Origin: Micromussa lordhowensis | Taxonomy: Eukaryota; Cnidaria; Anthozoa; Scleractinia; Lobophylliidae | Direction of reading: 5' to 3' | DNA: 64,000 bases | NCBI GenBank assembly: GCA_964020085.1 | Contig: OZ026597.1 | Coordinates: forward strand, 4,639,394-4,703,393 | In this document: positions 11,145 to 26,211 of the stretch, in pieces | Numbering within the stretch: the first letter of the stretch is position 1 | Layout of the letters: each line of letters starts with the position of its first letter | Translations under genes and position numbers: made by a program | The notes under the pieces: generated by a model | The model's input: the letters and a program-made list of their open reading frames with translations, nothing else | Database searches by the model: none | Told to the model about the DNA's origin: nothing

Positions 11145-14100
11145 CTAAATCGCGCTCTTTCCTTTCTTTGCGGCTTTCAGCTCTCTTCTCGTTCGCACTG
11201 GTTCTGTATCAAACAATGGTTCTTTCACTACAGTGGCGGGGCACTTGTTTCCCAACAGCTCCACTTCAACTCTGGATCCTATCTCAGTCAGTTCCAGTGG
11301 CAAATAAGCCAATGAGATGCTTTTATTGAGTCTGTAGCTGTATGTCCCGGATGTTGTGTTGCCAACAACCTACAACAGAAGTGCGGTCAGTAGTTTTAGT
11401 GGAATCGAACAACACCAAGCTTGGTTTCAGAAATTTACAACAAGACACATGGTCAAGTCCCCCCCGGACCATTATAGTTTTGAGTGTGGGGGGGGGCTTA
11501 GGCATTTAATCTGAGCAAGATTTTATTTTCAAAGTCTTGTTTCGTGTTTCATTTGTACCATTTATAAATACAAAAACCAACACATTAATATATATTATAG
11601 GCAAGGAGGCCCGGAGAAGCCAATAAGGCTTATGTAAAGGACAGAAGGTCAAGTAAGAATTTTCTTCCGATCTACTCCACATGATCCGCTTTGCAAGATT
11701 TTTTTGTGTTTTCTTTCGTTGTTTTTTCTTGTGCATGACTTGATTTTTTTTTTGATCAGTTATTGGCCAAGCCCCTTCAATCAACAACATATGGTCCAAA
11801 CCTAATATAAACTGACCAAGGTGCAAATTCACGCTGGTAAAACCAGTTTGTTAGCCAGTAATCGAGTGAAAATCGCATGCCACTTTTGAGAACGTTACAA
11901 AAGCAAGTTTGCCCACTCGACAACAAAGAAGAGTATTGTGCAAATTTTACAACCTTTCCTCCAAACCAAATGGTTTCATTGCCTTCAGGGTCCACATCAG
12001 TGGTATCTACTGCCAGCATGCACAGCTTCTTCTTGATTCCATTCTCCTTGTGTTTAAGTAAACTTTCTCGTCCAATGAAGTCGACACCCTACGGAGAAAA
12101 TTGACAAAATATGGTCAATTCAAGAGGCTAAGTCACGCTTATGTCACGTAAGGTTTAAGGTGTTGTCACGCCATGAGGCCAGTCACTAATTTTGTCATGT
12201 GTACATGTATACAGGCTTGCTAATGTTTTGATGAAGTCTTCTGGAGGATCGTCCGTTAAGGGCTTTAAACTTGAAAATGACGATGACGAATAGACCGTTT
12301 TCGTAATCTCGGTATAGGACTGGAACTAGCTTGCAACTGAGACTAATGCGGGGAGTCTTTTGCAAATGACATTTATCTGTTTTAAATTATTATTAATATT
12401 AATGATACTCCCCTGCATACGCCGCCATTACAAGCTAGTTAAAGACTAAGAATTAAAGACACTTGCAAAACTGAAACAAAACTACCAAATTATGGCTTTG
12501 GCGATCCGTTTCAATCCCGTCCCACCATTTGCATTACGGCAAAATCAACTCTATATTAAAACTGCACTAGTATTTCGACCTCTCTTCGATTCTCAAACTA
12601 AGATGTTCAACAATTTGGTGTGGCACACACTTAATATAAGCCCACATAATATATCACTTTTGTAAAAATCTATCACCGTGAAATGTTTAGAGCAAAAGGA
12701 CGAGTAGATTAAGGTTTCGATTATTTTATAAATTACTACTCTAGCCTGGAATAATATTGAGCTTATAATTGAGGTAAGAGTGTTATAGCGGGTGGGTAGA
12801 GATCTGGCACAGTGCAAATTTGTGAAATTTTGCTTCCCAAGAGAAGACAAGCTAACGGGCTGAAAGTTTGTGACACAATCTTCATGGCCTTACCTTGTCA
12901 AATTTGATAAAGTAGTCTAAACCAGCTTCCAGAGGAGTGGTATCCATATTCATCTGTTGGAAAGCGAGATGTTATAATTGAATCAAAACGCTTGTCCAAA
13001 CAGTTGAAAGGAAATATTGCCCGTATTACTCGGCCTTTACGTAATATATCAAACAAAAAAGACCGTGTTTGATCACATTTCCAAACACCGAGAAGAGAGT
13101 TGAAAATACGACGCGCAGCGGAGTATTTTTGGCGAACTTTGAGGTGTTTGGAAATGTAGTCAAACACTGTCTTGAGTGTTTGATTTATCTACTTAATGGA
13201 AACTAAAACTAAGGAGAAAGCGGAGAAATAAAATCGTAAAAATCTCAGTACACCAATTAAGATCAGATATCCAAACACCGTAACGGTAGTGATTTCCTTT
13301 GTTTAGTTTGACAAAGAGGTGTTCGTGTTATATAGGTAGAGATCATAATGGATTTTGGTTTCTGTGGGAACAAATGAAAAGTCAGTAAAACAGAAGTGTC
13401 CCCGATTAGAGGTTTGACTATGTACAAAACCTAGCGATCAGACATCAGAAGCATCGCTTTGCATAACTGTCATTATTGTGTTAGCATTTCATGGTTACTT
13501 CTTTGCAAACGTCCAAGAAAATCTTAAGAAATACACTTGATAAGCGTCCCTTCAGTCTTTCACCGTACCTCTAGTCCCCAGGCCCTAAATCCCTTCTCTA
13601 TCCTCAAGGCCGTCATGGCATAAGTACCAAAGTCTCCAATGCCAAACTCCTCCCCAGCACTCAACAGAGCCTCGTACAATGCGGCCGTGTGTTCGTTCTT
13701 GTGGTACAACTCCCATCCAAGCTCACCTACAACACAAAACAAACATCTTATACAGAATTCTTACATTAGAAGTTACTTAAAGTGCCTATAACCCCAGAAT
13801 TTTTTTTGGCTAAGATGAAACTTAGACAAACACACAAAAAGAATTTGCCAAAATTTTCGGTTTGTGCTGTTTTTTAATGGCTTTAAAAATTAACATAAAG
13901 TAGCTGAAATTTGATACATGACCGAGCTGGCGAGGAGCCTGGGTCTATTACTGGGTTGACGTCACAGACCGTTTTGCATGCATGTTTATAAAGAGTTAAT
14001 GCTATGTAAATGAATATGTGACGTCAACCCAGGATTATACCCAGACCCTTCACCAGTTCGGTCATAACACAAAAGTTTCTGTTAATATTTAAAGCCCTTA

Positions 14101-17100
14101 AAAATATCACAAACCGAAAATTTTGGCAAATTCTTCTTGTGTGTTTGTCTAAGTTTCATCTTAGCCAAAAAAAAAATTCTGGGGTTATAGGCACTTTAAC
14201 TAGTGTTCCACCGTGTAGAGTATTACTGTAACCTAATAATTATACATAATTACATTACTTCGGGGTTCGTGAACAGTTCTAGACCTTTTCCGTACTCTTT
14301 GCAAGCCGTTGTTTTACTTTTCCAGACACAATAACTTTCCTGGAACCATGATGCATTGAGAACGCACAGCAACCATAATTCATTGCAGTTACACGACAGA
14401 CACCTTAGAGAGAGTATGGGAGAAGAACGTTCTCGAGATTCTGAAGTTAAGATGAAATTCACTTAAGTGGTAAAGATTTCACTTAGCAAATAAATACAGT
14501 CTACCCTCCACTAACGGCTGCTCTCGTCTGTCCTCATGGTGGCCGGTTGAGAGGTTCCGCTGCACTCTTTACAGATTGGAAAGAAAATCCAGATTTTTTC
14601 TTTACTTTTTCTTTACTTTTTCAGACTTTATCTTTACTTTTCTATACTTTCACCAGGTCTAGAAAACTCAATAGACTGCTGGGCCGGGTTGTTCAAAGCC
14701 CCATTAAGTTAACCCAGGGTTAGCGAGAATTTTGATTTCAGTTTTGCAACTTTTCGGAGAGGTTTTCTGTTTGTATTGTTTGGCCTTCTCTTTTGAATTT
14801 GAATAATCTGAAACTAAACAAAAAATAGGAAATGGAAAACATTTTTATACAAGAAAAATTAATACTTCGGTTAACTTTTAAACCAAGGTTAGCGTTAACC
14901 GGCTTTCGAACAACCCGGCCCAGATTGTCACTCTTTCAATAGCAAGACTGATTTCAGACTCTGTACGAACCCTGTCTGCTTCTCTAGAACAGCGTTTCCT
15001 CCCAGTATCCAGCATCCCTTCTAAATCTTAAAACAAGAGATGCTCTATTGAACTCACCAGTATAAGATATGCGCATAGCACGTACAGGAACACCAGCCAG
15101 TTCAATGTCTTTGAACGTCAAAAATTTAAACCCACTGTGGCTGAGATCTGTTGATGTGAGCTTGGATAACACACTGCGGGAGCGTGGTCCAGCAATACCC
15201 AGACATGATATGTCATCTGTGACATTTTCAACGGTGACATCGTAATTTTCTTTTCTGGCATAGTCTAGCAACCATCTGTAGGGGTCAAAGTTCTCTGTTA
15301 GCTCATACTAATCGAATTTCGTTGTATTAGATACTAAACGCATTGATAAGTATTTTCGTTGGACTTAGTTTTCGCGATTTCCACATTGCCTCTCTCCACC
15401 CAGGTGCATAGATGGGTACTGGCGAATTTAATACTGGGGGTATCCCTTCCAATAGACTAGCATCACATCCGGGGGGGGGGGGGAGTACGAATACTCCTAG
15501 TCGCTTCATGCTACAGAAACCGGGATAAGTTCCGGCCTTCCCCTACATGTACGTTACTTTTTCGATCTCAGTTATAGCGTTCAGCTATGAATCAAAAGCA
15601 ACGATGTTGGTTTTGAGACAATGGTTAAAGTGAGCGCAGATTTTCTGACCGCCACAAGGAACTATACCGACCTGAGATCATGGAATTCTGAAGAGCTTCC
15701 CGTCAGTAAGAAATAGTGTTCGGGTGTGATGGTGGAGACAGTGAGCTCAGCATACACTCTGCCTCGCGGGCTCAACATGTGACTGATGTTTGTACAGCCC
15801 ACCTAGAGTAACAATGAAACAGGGTTCGTTTGTAATCCGTGTCAATCTTCTCCATCCTTAACCATCCTTGATCCTTAATGGTTTATTATTACGTATTTAG
15901 TGTTTTTCTATCTTAGTTAACTATCATTTTCCTTCAATTTAAAGGTATTTTTGTCCGTTGCCAAATTAACTCGAAATAACGCGACTGAGCTCCTATAAAG
16001 ACTGTACTCTTCATTTGTTGTAGTCAAAGTTATTGCAGCGACATCAATCCCGTTCATCTTCTTGCTTGATGAAGAGCAGCAATTAAACGTACACAGACTT
16101 ATAAATTAAAGAAATTGCATACAATGTTATCAGAGAACCTGTATAGAAACCAACGTAATGGTGTGGAAGAACTAATAATTAAAAGCTTTTCTTGAACCAA
16201 GCGCTTACGGTCAGCTCTTGCTAAGGGGACATGCTGAAGGGACGTGAAGCATGGACTTGTTACAGCGACAGTTTTCCTTGTATGACATGCCAGTTTTTGT
16301 GAAAAAGTTCTTGTCCGGGGACAAGAAACTTGTTAAATGAAGAACAGCTGGTTTGAGCTCGTGCGTTATGAAGCGGGGACAAAATGACCTCAATTTTCCA
16401 TGTCGCATCAAGCGCACAGCTCTTGCAATTTGTCCCTACTTCAACACATTTTTATGTCTCGATCAGCTTCTTGTGCACCAACTTCCGTACGGTCTCTGCA
16501 ACATGCATCCTAATGCATCCTACATTAGAAGGGGTTTGTCGCTGCTTCACGTTTTCGCAACATTTCCTCTAGTGTGTACTGACCTTGATAAGATATATGA
16601 ACAAAATTGCTTAACATTTGGTTTCAATTGACAAGAACAACTGGACAAACAAACATATTACAAATTCATTACAGTTTTACCTTCGGTAAAACATTGGCGA
16701 CCATGACGTCCAAGAATCTGGAAGCATCTTTCCCTTTCACCTCAAACTTTCCAAATGGTGTCAGATCAATAACACCAACTTTGTTCAGTACCAAGTCATA
16801 TTCTCGCCCAACTGGCTCAAACCAGTTTGTCCTGTGAAAACTCGGCTTGTAACCTCCATCATCACCTGGCAGCACAAACCAGTTTGGCTGCTCCCAGCCA
16901 ACATGGAATCCCATTTCTGCACCCCGTTCCACAAGACGCTAGTTAAAAAACAAACAAGAAAACAATAAGAGACAAAAGTTCTAAACACAAATGCATACTA
17001 CGATTATCAGTTGAGAAGGGCGTGACGAAAGTTTGGTCACCAGGTTTTAACGACCGTTCAACTTGTGTTGTTTTCACTGGCCACTGGCTCCGTTTCCAGT

Positions 17101-20100
17101 GGCAACTCGTTGGCGTTTGACGTCATTGGCAGCAAAGCGCGCAAAATTGCAGGTAACGGTATTGTTACCATTGGAAACAATGTACATGTAAGTTACCCGT
17201 AGCAACACCATTTTAAGTCCAAAACTTTGTCACAAAAGCTGCATCGTGCCTTACTCAGCTGATAATCCTGGTAATTATTATACAATATCCCCTCCTATTT
17301 ATATTCATGACTTGCATTCAGAGATGGGTACGCAGCTCCAACTGTGAGCGAACTACCACCAAGGCTATCTATAAAGCTTGTACAACGGTCTGATACGAAG
17401 ACCCAGAAACCCAATAGGAAAAATGAGAAATTAATGTATTCCCCAACCAAATGCCGGCACACCAACCCTAGGAGATAGTCACGTAATTACAAGATTTCCA
17501 GGTCCAGATGAATAAATTTGAAAATAAAATTTGAAAGGTCGAGAGCTGACATAACAAAAGACTAATTAAAATTAATGCCATAGCGGCACATGCGCATTTC
17601 ATAGCAACAAGAAAATATTTAGATTCTTTGTCACTGTCACTAACAGTTCAGTTCTGCCGAGGGTAGAAACATTTCTATCATTAAAAATACAAAATAAACG
17701 TTTCCTATTGCACATTTATCAATTAAAAAGATAAATCCCTTGATATCTCGAAAAATACTTTCCTTAATCGTATGAAATAATGTATCAGAGCCCCATCTAT
17801 ATATAGTGCATTCTAATGTGTATAAGCCGATGCAGTTATAGTCTCCTCCGCAGCCCGTTATTAGGGTGATGACACAGAGAACTAACTCTGAAGTGTAAAT
17901 TTAAGTGCTAAATAAACCCGTGAATAACCTGGCACTGGGCGTTAGCCCTAGTAAAGGGAATCAGGGAACCACACGAGGTAAAGAAAAATCATTTGACCTC
18001 GGTGGGAATCGAACCCACGACCTCCGGATTAGATCTACCGTTACTCTGCCGACTGAGCTACGAGGTCGGACACGATTTAGATGGTGAATCGCGGCGAAGA
18101 GAAAGTAAGGGTACATATGAATGTGACGACGACGACGTGACGACCCTTATAACGGCTGCGGAGGAGACTAATGCAGTTAGAGATCGCATTTTTGTTGCAA
18201 CATGTGAGTGTTTTACAGCAAACGCTTGCCCATGTGTGCAAATACAAAGCACCATGTCACTGAATAAAGAAAACATATCCTACAAAAATTCTTTCTGAAT
18301 TACAGTCTCCCTCTTTATTATATATCTTAATTACTGAATTAGTGCGACTTTCAATAACATGCGAACTCTAGTCAATAGATGGTTTCGTGTTTTGCTGCTG
18401 TCAATTAAGCTAAGGTATGTTTTAACCGACCTCTCAGAAAACAGAGGCTTGGAGGTGGGCTGCGATTGGTGGATTTTGATCCATTTTCTTTGGTTCCCTT
18501 TTTAAAGGTTCATTAATTGTCGTTGTGATTATGATTGACAGCAGCCATGTAGTTAGGGTTTGAATTTCAGAGTTTATATGTTATTGATCACAGAAAGGCA
18601 CAGTAAAGCAGACAGACGGCCAGTAAAACAACTTGATATGTACATGCATGTACTGGAAGGTACCGTATCTACATGTAAGACTAACCTCGAAAATAGCATT
18701 CTTTCTTACTGGACGCCCAGCTGGTCGTTCAAGTTTGGGGTGACCAGTTTGGTTATTATAGCCATAGGACTCTCTTGTCTTAGCCATAACATAGTCCTTT
18801 GTTGTCCAGTTGCCATAACGACCCTGATCTAGTTCATTCAGATCGTAAGGTGGCTCCCCCTCCGTCATCCAATCAGCGAGATACTTCCCAATACCACCTC
18901 AAAATAATCATTTTGATATCATGTAATAAGCTTGTTTTGTTAAATTCAGTGGGAGGCATGGCTAGTGCGCTCATCTCTGGATTGAGCAGTCTAGGTTCAA
19001 GCGCTGGCCAGGGACATTATGTTGTGTTCTTGGGCAAGAAACTCTACTTTCACAGTGCCTCCCTCCACCCAGGTGTATACACTGTGAATGGGCACCATAG
19101 AACTTAATGCTGTGGGCAACCCTGTGATGGACTAGCATGCCATCCAGGGGGGGGGGGGGGGGGAGGAGGTAGAAATACTCCTACTAGTCATTTCATGCTA
19201 CAGAAACTGGGGTGAAGAGATGGCCTGATGGGCCACTTGGCTTGTATGCAGACTTTACCTTTACCGTAGTTTGGTAATTGTACACAGCCTGGCATTATCA
19301 CAGTTAAAAGGTTACAGATGTAATACTAATGGTCAATTATCGGGCAAGTGTAATGAACCCTGGTTTCCATAGCAACCAGGTGTATTGTTTCTTCCAATAG
19401 ATGGGACACTGCTGTAGTCCTGATCCCAGATATTATGGGATAGAGCAGCGCGCTTTCCCTGCCAGGTGAGCATGTAGTACATCATTAATTTACAATCACA
19501 TTTGATTCGCCTACCTCCATGTATAATACCATAGCCAGTTCCAACAGCTAGCCACATGTTGGGGACATCAAAAGCAGGCCCTATCATCGCCATAACATCG
19601 GGACTGTATGTGATAGGACCTGCCACAACACTTGCAATGTTTGCATTTGCCAACACTGGTATGCGCTCCATCGCTGCAGCTGTATTGTCACTGATTCTGT
19701 CCAGATCGCTTTCAAACAGTTCCTTTCCAAAGCCTGGTGTCACACCATCCCACCTTCAGATATCATTCATATACAGTGCATTAAAACCTTAGCACTCTGT
19801 AGCTGTATTTAGGAGTGAAATTCAAGCTTTATATACTCAACATGTGATATCACTGAAGGAGGTTAGTGGGGTGGAAGACTCATCATTAGATCACTCAGCC
19901 CTATATCAAGGGGTCTGGCTTTGAGCCCTGACCAGGGACATTGTGTTGTGTTCTTTGGCAGGACACTTTACTCTCACAGTGTCTCTTTCCACCCAGATGT
20001 AATGGGTGCTGGCAAATTTAATGCTGGGGGTAACAATGCAATATTGGATGAGCATTCCATTCAGAGGGAAGGAGAAATACCGTCACTCCTACAAGTAGTA

Positions 20101-23100
20101 ACTTCGTGCTAAAGAAACAGAAGATTAGCAATGGCATGATAGGCCACTTGACTGACTTTATCTTAAATAGTTTTTACAAAGTCTGTGCTACGTGACTTGC
20201 AACTACTGATGACATGAATTGAAAAAACACCTAGTAAGTGATAGAAACAGAGAACTGGCACAAGATGTTGATACAATGATGATGTGAACAATTAAAAGCC
20301 AAGAATTTACCTTTTGATAGTCAATGTGTGATTTTCCTTTTTGCAGTGTTTTCTAGGAGAAAACCTCTTCCTTGTGTTTCTATCATACATGTACTGTATA
20401 TTGAAACTTTTAAGAAAGTTTGGGAGAACTTGGAAAGGTCTTGGAAACACTCGCTGGTGACTTCAATATAACAAGATTTTAATTTTTTAACAATTATAAC
20501 AAAATCAACAATGTACCATTCTTCCTGTAACTTCATCTTATCGGGATGTTCATAAGGCCCAAACAGCAACCCCTGCCTCTCCTGACGGCAATAGTAAGAG
20601 CCTTCAAGATCTCTTATCACAGGTATTTCATGCTTGAGAGCTGCGACTTCAGGAATGGTGGATGTGACAACATACTGATGGTGAATGGCTACGAGAGGAA
20701 GATCCATCCCTGCCATGAGGCCAACTTCACGGCCCCAGAACCCTAGCAACAACATAGGGAACAGTTGCATTCATTTGATAAAAAAATAATATGCCATAGA
20801 TGACTAGAGTATATAAAATGTACAATGTTGTGTGAAAGTCTGTCCACCCTTTCTGGCCCACACCCAGAGAATCCTTAGAAATTTTAAACAACATGAAAAA
20901 AGGATGAAGAAAAACTTCACAGTGGTGGGGGGGAATTGAACCAATGACCTTCTGTGGGCCAGCGGAGGTGTGGATGTTTTCTAGAACAACAATCCTCAAA
21001 CAAATACATTTATATCCATGTACAGTAGGAAGACATTTTTATTAAAGCTACACAGCTGAAGAAATGTCCCACCAGATAATGATGAAGTCATGAGTAACCC
21101 TGAATTTTCACATGAGTAACGATTACATGTAGATGTACATGTACATGTAGAAACAAAAGAATGCAAGCTATGCATGCAAATGCTAACAAAATTAAGAATA
21201 CATCATGATCAATTCCTTGTGATTACATAGAGCAGAAAATTCAAAATGGTTTATAGTCAAGCTACTGATTGCAAGGCAATATCAATAATAAAATCTTGAG
21301 GTCTGGAAAAAGTTATATCAAGACATGCAAACCAGAGTTACCTGCAGCATTGACAACTTGTTTCGCCTTGATGGTGCCATGTTCCGTGTGCACATCCCAT
21401 CGACCATCTGTTCTGTGGCTGAGTCCAGTGACAGGTGCTGGCATGTAGAGATCAGCTCCGTATTTCCTGGCTCCAATGGCCAGTGCTTGAGTCAGTGAGT
21501 AAGGGTCAATATGGCCATCATCTACATGTATCAATAAACAAACAGATTTTAAACTGTTATCTGTGAAGGGAAACTTCACTGCAGACTGATTTTGACATTC
21601 ATTTTGAAAATAATACCATGTAATCTGTATGATCTGCAATCATGCAATCATCCACTATGGCTGTTAGAAAACTTTGTGCCATTCCAAGAAAACCCTCAGT
21701 TCAATAAACTGCTACTGATAGTCTCCAGGTGCCCAATGGTAAACTCTTTTTGTCTACCCTGTGTAAAATACATTATATATTTGTACAGTGCAACAACTTG
21801 TAACTGAATTCCATGACTATGGAACTATAAAATTTGAGTGTAATTTCTATGGAGTTACACAGGTTAGGACTTCATGAAATTTCACACCTACATGTACCTG
21901 ACACTTACATTCCAGTTTTGTGTACATGTAAGGTGGTCCTTCACTTTCAAATTTTATTTTATTTTCAATTTTAACATTACAATAAGGTCAGGCTGCAACA
22001 GTTGCCTTTGCACCGTGACTGCTGCATCAGAAGTTATCAATTGAAAATTATTCACAAAGAAGCCATAAAACTTAATTGTTTACGACATATGCCATAAAAC
22101 TGACCAGGGTTGAAGAGGCCACCAAGGACATCATCCATGTTCAGAAGAGGATGCATTTTCGCAATTTCCTCAGGAGTAACAAGCCACTGTGGTGCTTTGT
22201 GCCACCCTTGGCGCGACATCTGATATTTAGCTTCATCCATACGGTCAGGTGTTGTACACAACCTCAAACTCCCTGGCTTGTGGAAACTAACTTCCTAAGA
22301 GAACACAGACATGAATAAATTAAGGTGCAAAATATTCTTTAAGTTTCAGAAGAACTTATAAATACATGTACTTATAATAGTAAGATGTTCTCAAAGATTT
22401 CAATAAATTAAAGGGCAATTTAAAAGGTGGGCCTGCATGGTAACTGTGATTTTGTTGTCACTTTAGATTATGGCTTCATATGAAGTTGAAAATGATAAAT
22501 TTCTATAGTATAATTGAATTTCTTCCTAGTAAAGGTATCTGGATTGCTACCAGATGGCAGGTACTGAAAGCTCTTCAAAACCAGCTACTGCCGGATAATG
22601 GAGTACACTGAACTCATTTTCCATTATGGCAAAGGGTAATGTACATGTATTACCCCGGAGGTGTGGGGGGGGGGGGTAACTTATATATTTCTATAGATGA
22701 AGGATGGGGGGGGAGTGCTTGTCGTACCCTTTAAGAGTTAAAAAAGCAAGTTTGTTACCTCTTAGGATGTTCAGCTTCAAGAGGTTCACAGCAAGAAGTT
22801 TTTGCGATACCTTTTAGGGTACTGAGCCGAAAAAGTCAGTGAATGTGTTATTTTAGAATTAGATTAGAACCGCTTAGGGGTAAAAAATTTGAAACACACC
22901 CACAAAACATGCTTTTGGTACATGTACCTCTTAGAGGGTCATTTCAAAATTTCCAACAAGCAACCTTGTCCTTTGTACATCTGATATCATGGGAGTTATC
23001 CCCACCTCAACTCTGGGTTGTATCACTCATTCACCATTGCCTGATTTCATACCGTGAAGGACTAGGTACAAGTCTGTAAATTATGGGATTAGCAGCTATT

Positions 23101-26100
23101 GATTCACAAAGTCAGAAAGAAAGAAATGTATTAAAATGCGGACAAATCCGGACAAATTTCCGGTCAATTCATTTCTTCGTAAGTTTTTTATGTTTTTAAA
23201 TGCCTCTATCTCAGTGAAAACTAGCCCGATTGATCTCGGTGTGCTCTTTCTGACTATGTGAATCAATAGTTACTAATCCCATAATTTACAGTGTAGCGGT
23301 AAGTGACTCTCAAGGGTTTCAAGAGGTGTCACGGCCGGTTTCTTGGGAAAGGACTATCTTACGGGCTCGTGATTAACTCAGGCAGATGTAGAATAAACTT
23401 CATTCCCTTGACATCAATCGAAGAATAATCGTTGAAAGCCGTAAACTGAAATTCGATTAACATTAGGTATAAGCTAAGACTAAAAAACTAAAAACTAAGT
23501 AACTAGCGTGCCAATTAAACTAACACGTGGTCATGCTATCGAAGCACGCAATTCTTTAAGCTATGTTATTCTTAATAAACCTCGATGAAAAGAGTCGACC
23601 TAAAAGAAAAGGCTCTTGCGACTATAAATCTAGACTAAAACAATTTAACAAAGCGAAAAGATGCAAACACAAAGGTAAAACAATGAGAACTTGTTTCCTG
23701 AAAATGACTACGACTAAGGCATGCAGTCATTAGAAAATGAAACGAGAAACTAAAAAAGACTTCAATGATTGCGAGTTAATTACAAAGGTAGAAGTTTCCT
23801 AACTTACATATCAGTCCTGCGCTTGCCTCTTGTAGCCTGTTTCTTGATAAATTCGATTCTTGTTTTCTTGATGTATACGACACGAGGGCGCGGGAACAAC
23901 TGCTCGAAACTAGTTTATCGCGTGTTAAAAAGGCGGTGATCAAATAAATGACTTAATTGTAATGTAATTATGACGAAAGGAAAACGGAAACGTGGCGGTC
24001 GAATAAAGACTGCGCGAAAGACCGTTCAGCGGTCGTTACATACAGACTCATACTCAGTCCTTCACGGTATGAAATCAGGCAATATAGCTTCTTGTAATTC
24101 TACTTACCTGCCCAGTTTCCTCTTCTAGTTTTGAGTACAGCTGAATGCTATAATAATGAATGTGTTTAACATTTATTCCTGGATTGAAATATGTTGTCAG
24201 CCCAGCCTGAAAAAAAAATTGTCAGAATGGGGTTGTAAGACATTGATTTGTCCATCAACTCACCAAACCAGACGACATGCAAGATAAATTTAATGTGAAA
24301 TCAAACTTTTGGGATGGAGCGACAGCTTTAATTCAAAGTTTCATGCATTAAATTATCATCACACTGCGTCAAGTGAGAATCTAAACTGTGGGCTTACAAT
24401 TTCACTCCAACGGTGATTGTCAATGATCTTCCTTCTGATTACATGCATGGAATTTACTTTTGTGGTGGCATTATGTTTTTATTTGTAATACAATGTACCG
24501 GGTTTCCTAGCAACGCCTTGCAGGTAACAATTAAGTGGAGAGAGGTACAGTGAGAATTACATGTACTTAGCATGTTGATGTCTCACCAACATTCAAACCC
24601 TGAGTGTCCTCTACATTTCAAGAGTTAAAATGCACTTGTAAACCAGATAAGACCTAAATACATCTCCCAATTTTCAAGGCAGGGACATCAGGCTCCATGA
24701 TAGGAGGTGTGCCCAAGAGATCCGAGTATCCCATATCCTGTTAATTTCTGACCTAAAATTAATATCTTGCATTCTGTGAATTTCAATTTCAAAACACTTT
24801 TCCTACTTGATATCCCCGGAAAAATGTTGTTATCTCATCAATTTTTTCCCCAATGTAATGTTCCCCGGATCAATAACGCATTCAAGCCGCCAGATTTAAC
24901 TCAACATATCTTTATTGCGGTCACAGTGTGGCTGCTGCTATCAAAAGCACATGGTAAGTCTCTCCTGACATACTCAGCGGCGCGATACATCACACCCAAT
25001 ATTCCATATCGGGTTAGTTTTTTTACCTAAATATTCCGTATCCCAAAAATCCCTACTATATTACTATATAGGGCCTCAAGAACAAATATACATGTATGTG
25101 TGAAGTCTACCTCTGGTAATCAACATGCATAATTAATAAGATAATATCAGTTCTGAGGATATGTAAAACTCACTGCATGCCATGTGGATCCAGCTGTTAA
25201 TTCCGATTTTTCAAGGAGGACAACATCCTTCATACCCTGTTTGGCCAGATGATACGCAATACTGGTGCCCAAGACACCACCACCAATAATGACAACTTCA
25301 GCATCTTCTTTCAGATGCTTGTTTAGTTTTGGGGTGCTGAAGAATAATCACAAGAATTTGAAAGGCCTCAGAGATAAGGTATGTGGTTTACAACAAATAA
25401 CATTGATTCGCATTCTATCAAGTGAGAACTTGTTATGTTTATAAACATTAGGGTGCTGCAACTGCGCAGTACAGACTGGAAATCATCTTTAATGCTTATG
25501 CATATGCCTATGTCATGGCCGTCCCCACTAGCACATAAGCTTTTTACTGTATGCTAATGCTTATCCTTGTGTCATAAGTGACAACTGGGCTTTGGTACCT
25601 CAAGACAACGGCATTCAAAATTTCAAAATCGGATGAAAACTATCCAGAACCAGTGAATTTCTGGACCCCATAATTTGCCACCGGCCCTCACAATCAACTT
25701 GAACAAATAATAAACATTTTCCAAGTTAAGTGAAAACTTGTTCAATTATAGATGAATTGCCAGTTATCACATGACGTCACTAAAATTCAAACTACACAAC
25801 TATTGGTCTCCTGATATTTTACTTTAGTGAGGCATAAGAGAAGCTGAAAACTAATATTCATACAAATTTTTGTTCCAAATGAGTTCTTGGTTTTGTGATA
25901 GACTACAGTTGACTTTCTAAGCTTTTTGCGTGACGCGGCATTTACATGAAAGCCTAGTTTCTAGTTGACCACCATATTTCTAGTTGACCACCATGACTCA
26001 TTTCCACCACCGTGACTCATTTCGGGACTTATAATGACTTGTATTGGAAAAAGTATTATTTTAATCATTTTTTTTGAGTTCCTCAAGAGATAAATTCCCC

Positions 26101-26133
<33 letters not shown>

Positions 26134-26167
26134 GTTGGTCCAGCCGCCATGTTGGTGCCCATCCGGA

Positions 26168-26211
<44 letters not shown>

